NCBI GenBank assembly: GCA_031267115.1
Contig: JAIRZS010000048.1
Location: forward strand, 1-15,730
Direction: 5' to 3'
Origin: Treponema sp.
Lineage (GTDB): Bacteria; Spirochaetota; Spirochaetia; Treponematales; Breznakiellaceae
Length of the DNA: 15,730 bases
Shown here piece after piece: positions 15,250 through 15,730 of the stretch. The notes beneath the pieces were generated by a model, which did no database searches, was not told where the DNA came from, and worked only from the letters and a program-made list of their open reading frames with translations. The translations under genes were made by a program, and so were the position numbers. Numbering within the stretch: the first letter of the stretch is position 1; every line of letters begins with the position of its first letter.

Positions 15250-15283
15250 CCGGGCCAAGGTCCCGGCCTGCCCCCTCTGCGGG
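15250..15283 (-). repeat. Second copy of the 34-bp GC-rich dispersed repeat
   Basis: On the minus strand it matches 7994-8027 (bamA leader) at 32 of 34 bases; the differences are one T/C and one C/T. It sits inside the 952-bp inverted-repeat element. Confidence 0.7.
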
Positions 15284-15323
15284 CGGCTCCGTCCCGCAGC
15301 GCTCCGCTAAGGGGCCGCTTGCG

Positions 15324-15352
15324 ACTCCGGGGGACTTGTCCCCCGGAGTTTT
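15324..15352 (+). terminator. Terminator-like hairpin at the right end of the element
   Basis: ACTCCGGGGGAC, loop TT, GTCCCCCGGAGT: a perfect 12-bp stem whose 3' side runs into TTTT (15349-15352). This is the only hairpin in the window with a T-run, though it is short. Its 3' arm overlaps the right terminal inverted repeat. Read on the plus strand it could stop transcription leaving the element toward the dinG-like gene. Confidence 0.5.
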
Positions 15353-15368
15353 GGAACAGCCTCAATTA
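15347..15368 (-). repeat. Right terminal inverted repeat
   Basis: Exact reverse complement of 14417-14438 over 22 bp. Confidence 0.8.
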
Positions 15369-15393
15369 CTATTTGTTCTTTGAACTTCTTCAA

Positions 15394-15424
15394 CTTATTC
15401 GGACTTAGAGGTAAAATTCCAAAC
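15394..15424 (-). repeat. Dispersed AT-rich repeat, copy 2
   Basis: On the minus strand: GGAATTTTACC then TCTAAGTCCGAATAAG. It is the closest relative of copy 1 at 116-145. It lies 25 bp outside the right terminal inverted repeat. The rest of 15369-15479 holds no gene. Confidence 0.55.
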
Positions 15425-15479
15425 CCTTTTTTAGTGCATTCGGCCTATTAACCTGCGTTTTAATTTGTGATTGAGCCGG

Positions 15480-15730
15480 TTAGCCGGGAAAAAGAAAATT
15501 CTCTGTGTCGCGCAGGATCGCGTCGAAGGCGGCGAAGCTCCTGCGGGTTTGCGGGATGGAGCGGAGGAAGTATTCGCCGTAGCGCTTGCGGAGTATGCGG
15601 CCGTCCAGGACCGCCACTACGCCGTGATCGCTGGAGCGGCGCATAAGGCGGCCGAAGCCCTGCTTGAACTTGATCACAGCCTCCGGAAGGGAAAGGTCCA
15701 TAAAGGCATTGCCGCCCCGCTTTTCCAGGG
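15480..15730 (-). CDS. dinG: DinG/Rad3-type ATP-dependent helicase, C-terminal end only (partial)
   Basis: Only the last 83 codons are in the window; the frame is open to the right edge and the start lies beyond it. The visible part matches the C-terminal helicase domain of superfamily 2 XPD/DinG-like enzymes: GGNAFMDLSLPEAVIKFKQG then FGRLMRRSSDHGVVAVLDGR, and YGEYFLRSIP. The QGFGRLMRR segment is helicase motif VI, with its arginines. Such proteins unwind DNA or DNA/RNA hybrids in repair and replication-fork maintenance. An internal Met (15701) could be mistaken for a start, but the helicase homology continues upstream of it (LEKRGGNAF). Whether it is DinG proper or a related paralogue, and whether it has an iron-sulphur cluster, cannot be judged from this fragment. 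Confidence 0.85.
   Translation of the reverse strand, partial: LEKRGGNAFMDLSLPEAVIKFKQGFGRLMRRSSDHGVVAVLDGRILRKRYGEYFLRSIPQTRRSFAAFDAILRDTENFLFPG

Larger units (their letters stand above)
14417..15368. mobile_element. 952-bp element with 22-bp perfect terminal inverted repeats
   Basis: The 22 bases at 14417-14438 (beginning TAATTGAGGCTGTTCC) are the exact reverse complement of 15347-15368. The termini resemble insertion-sequence ends. If the outer AATT is taken as the target site, a 4-bp AATT flanks the element on both sides; TA is an alternative, because AATT is palindromic and the true end is ambiguous. Inside are GC-rich hairpins, a shared subterminal motif (CAGCAAGTTAAA at 14502-14513 and inverted at 15194-15205) and one transposase-like minus-strand ORF without visible catalytic residues. 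No intact DDE transposase is encoded, so it appears non-autonomous (MITE-like or a decayed insertion sequence). It sits between mutS and the dinG-like gene without interrupting either. Confidence 0.6.

Noticed and set aside
14417..15368. CRISPR or phage-defence locus in the repeat-rich block
   Set aside because: Repeats are inverted and irregular, without evenly spaced spacers, and no cas or defence-type gene is present.
15047..15383. Two overlapping plus-strand frames opposite the RAYT-like ORF start
   Set aside because: They are antisense to the transposase-like gene, then run through repeats and the terminator-like hairpin. There is no homology signal.

Overview
The window looks like a chromosomal segment of a spirochaete, most likely a termite-gut-type Treponema. 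The evidence is the gene order tamB - bamA - skp/ompH - mutS, the spirochaetal style of the BamA and TamB proteins, and a truncated REP-associated-transposase-like protein of a kind I associate with treponemes. The species is an inference and I could not run a search.

Layout. Positions 170-3339 hold three minus-strand genes: folC (folylpolyglutamate synthase), a secreted or periplasmic protein of unknown function, and tmk (thymidylate kinase). At about 3340-3490 there is a divergent promoter region. From 3490 to 14140 the plus strand carries tamB, bamA, skp/ompH and mutS. Between 14141 and 15479 lies a repeat-rich accessory block. It contains a 952-bp element bounded by perfect 22-bp terminal inverted repeats, with a degenerate transposase-like ORF inside. 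The 3' end of a DinG-type helicase gene runs off the right edge on the minus strand.

How the genes work together. TamB (inner-membrane-anchored periplasm-spanning bridge), BamA (outer-membrane insertase) and Skp (periplasmic chaperone) form an outer-membrane biogenesis cassette. tamB and bamA each have a TGTTACAAT extended -10-like sequence upstream, and bamA has a second, better promoter inside the end of tamB. mutS follows downstream but is separated from skp by a GC-rich hairpin region. tmk, the unknown protein and folC may be co-transcribed, but each gap contains repeat-like sequence.

I do not see a new defence or biosynthetic system. The less ordinary signals are: a thymidylate kinase whose P-loop lacks its lysine; the terminal-inverted-repeat element carrying a transposase relative with no recognisable catalytic residues; at least three dispersed intergenic repeat or hairpin families; and a mutS start region where the best ribosome-binding site is not followed by a standard start codon. 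No tRNA, rRNA or CRISPR array was seen.
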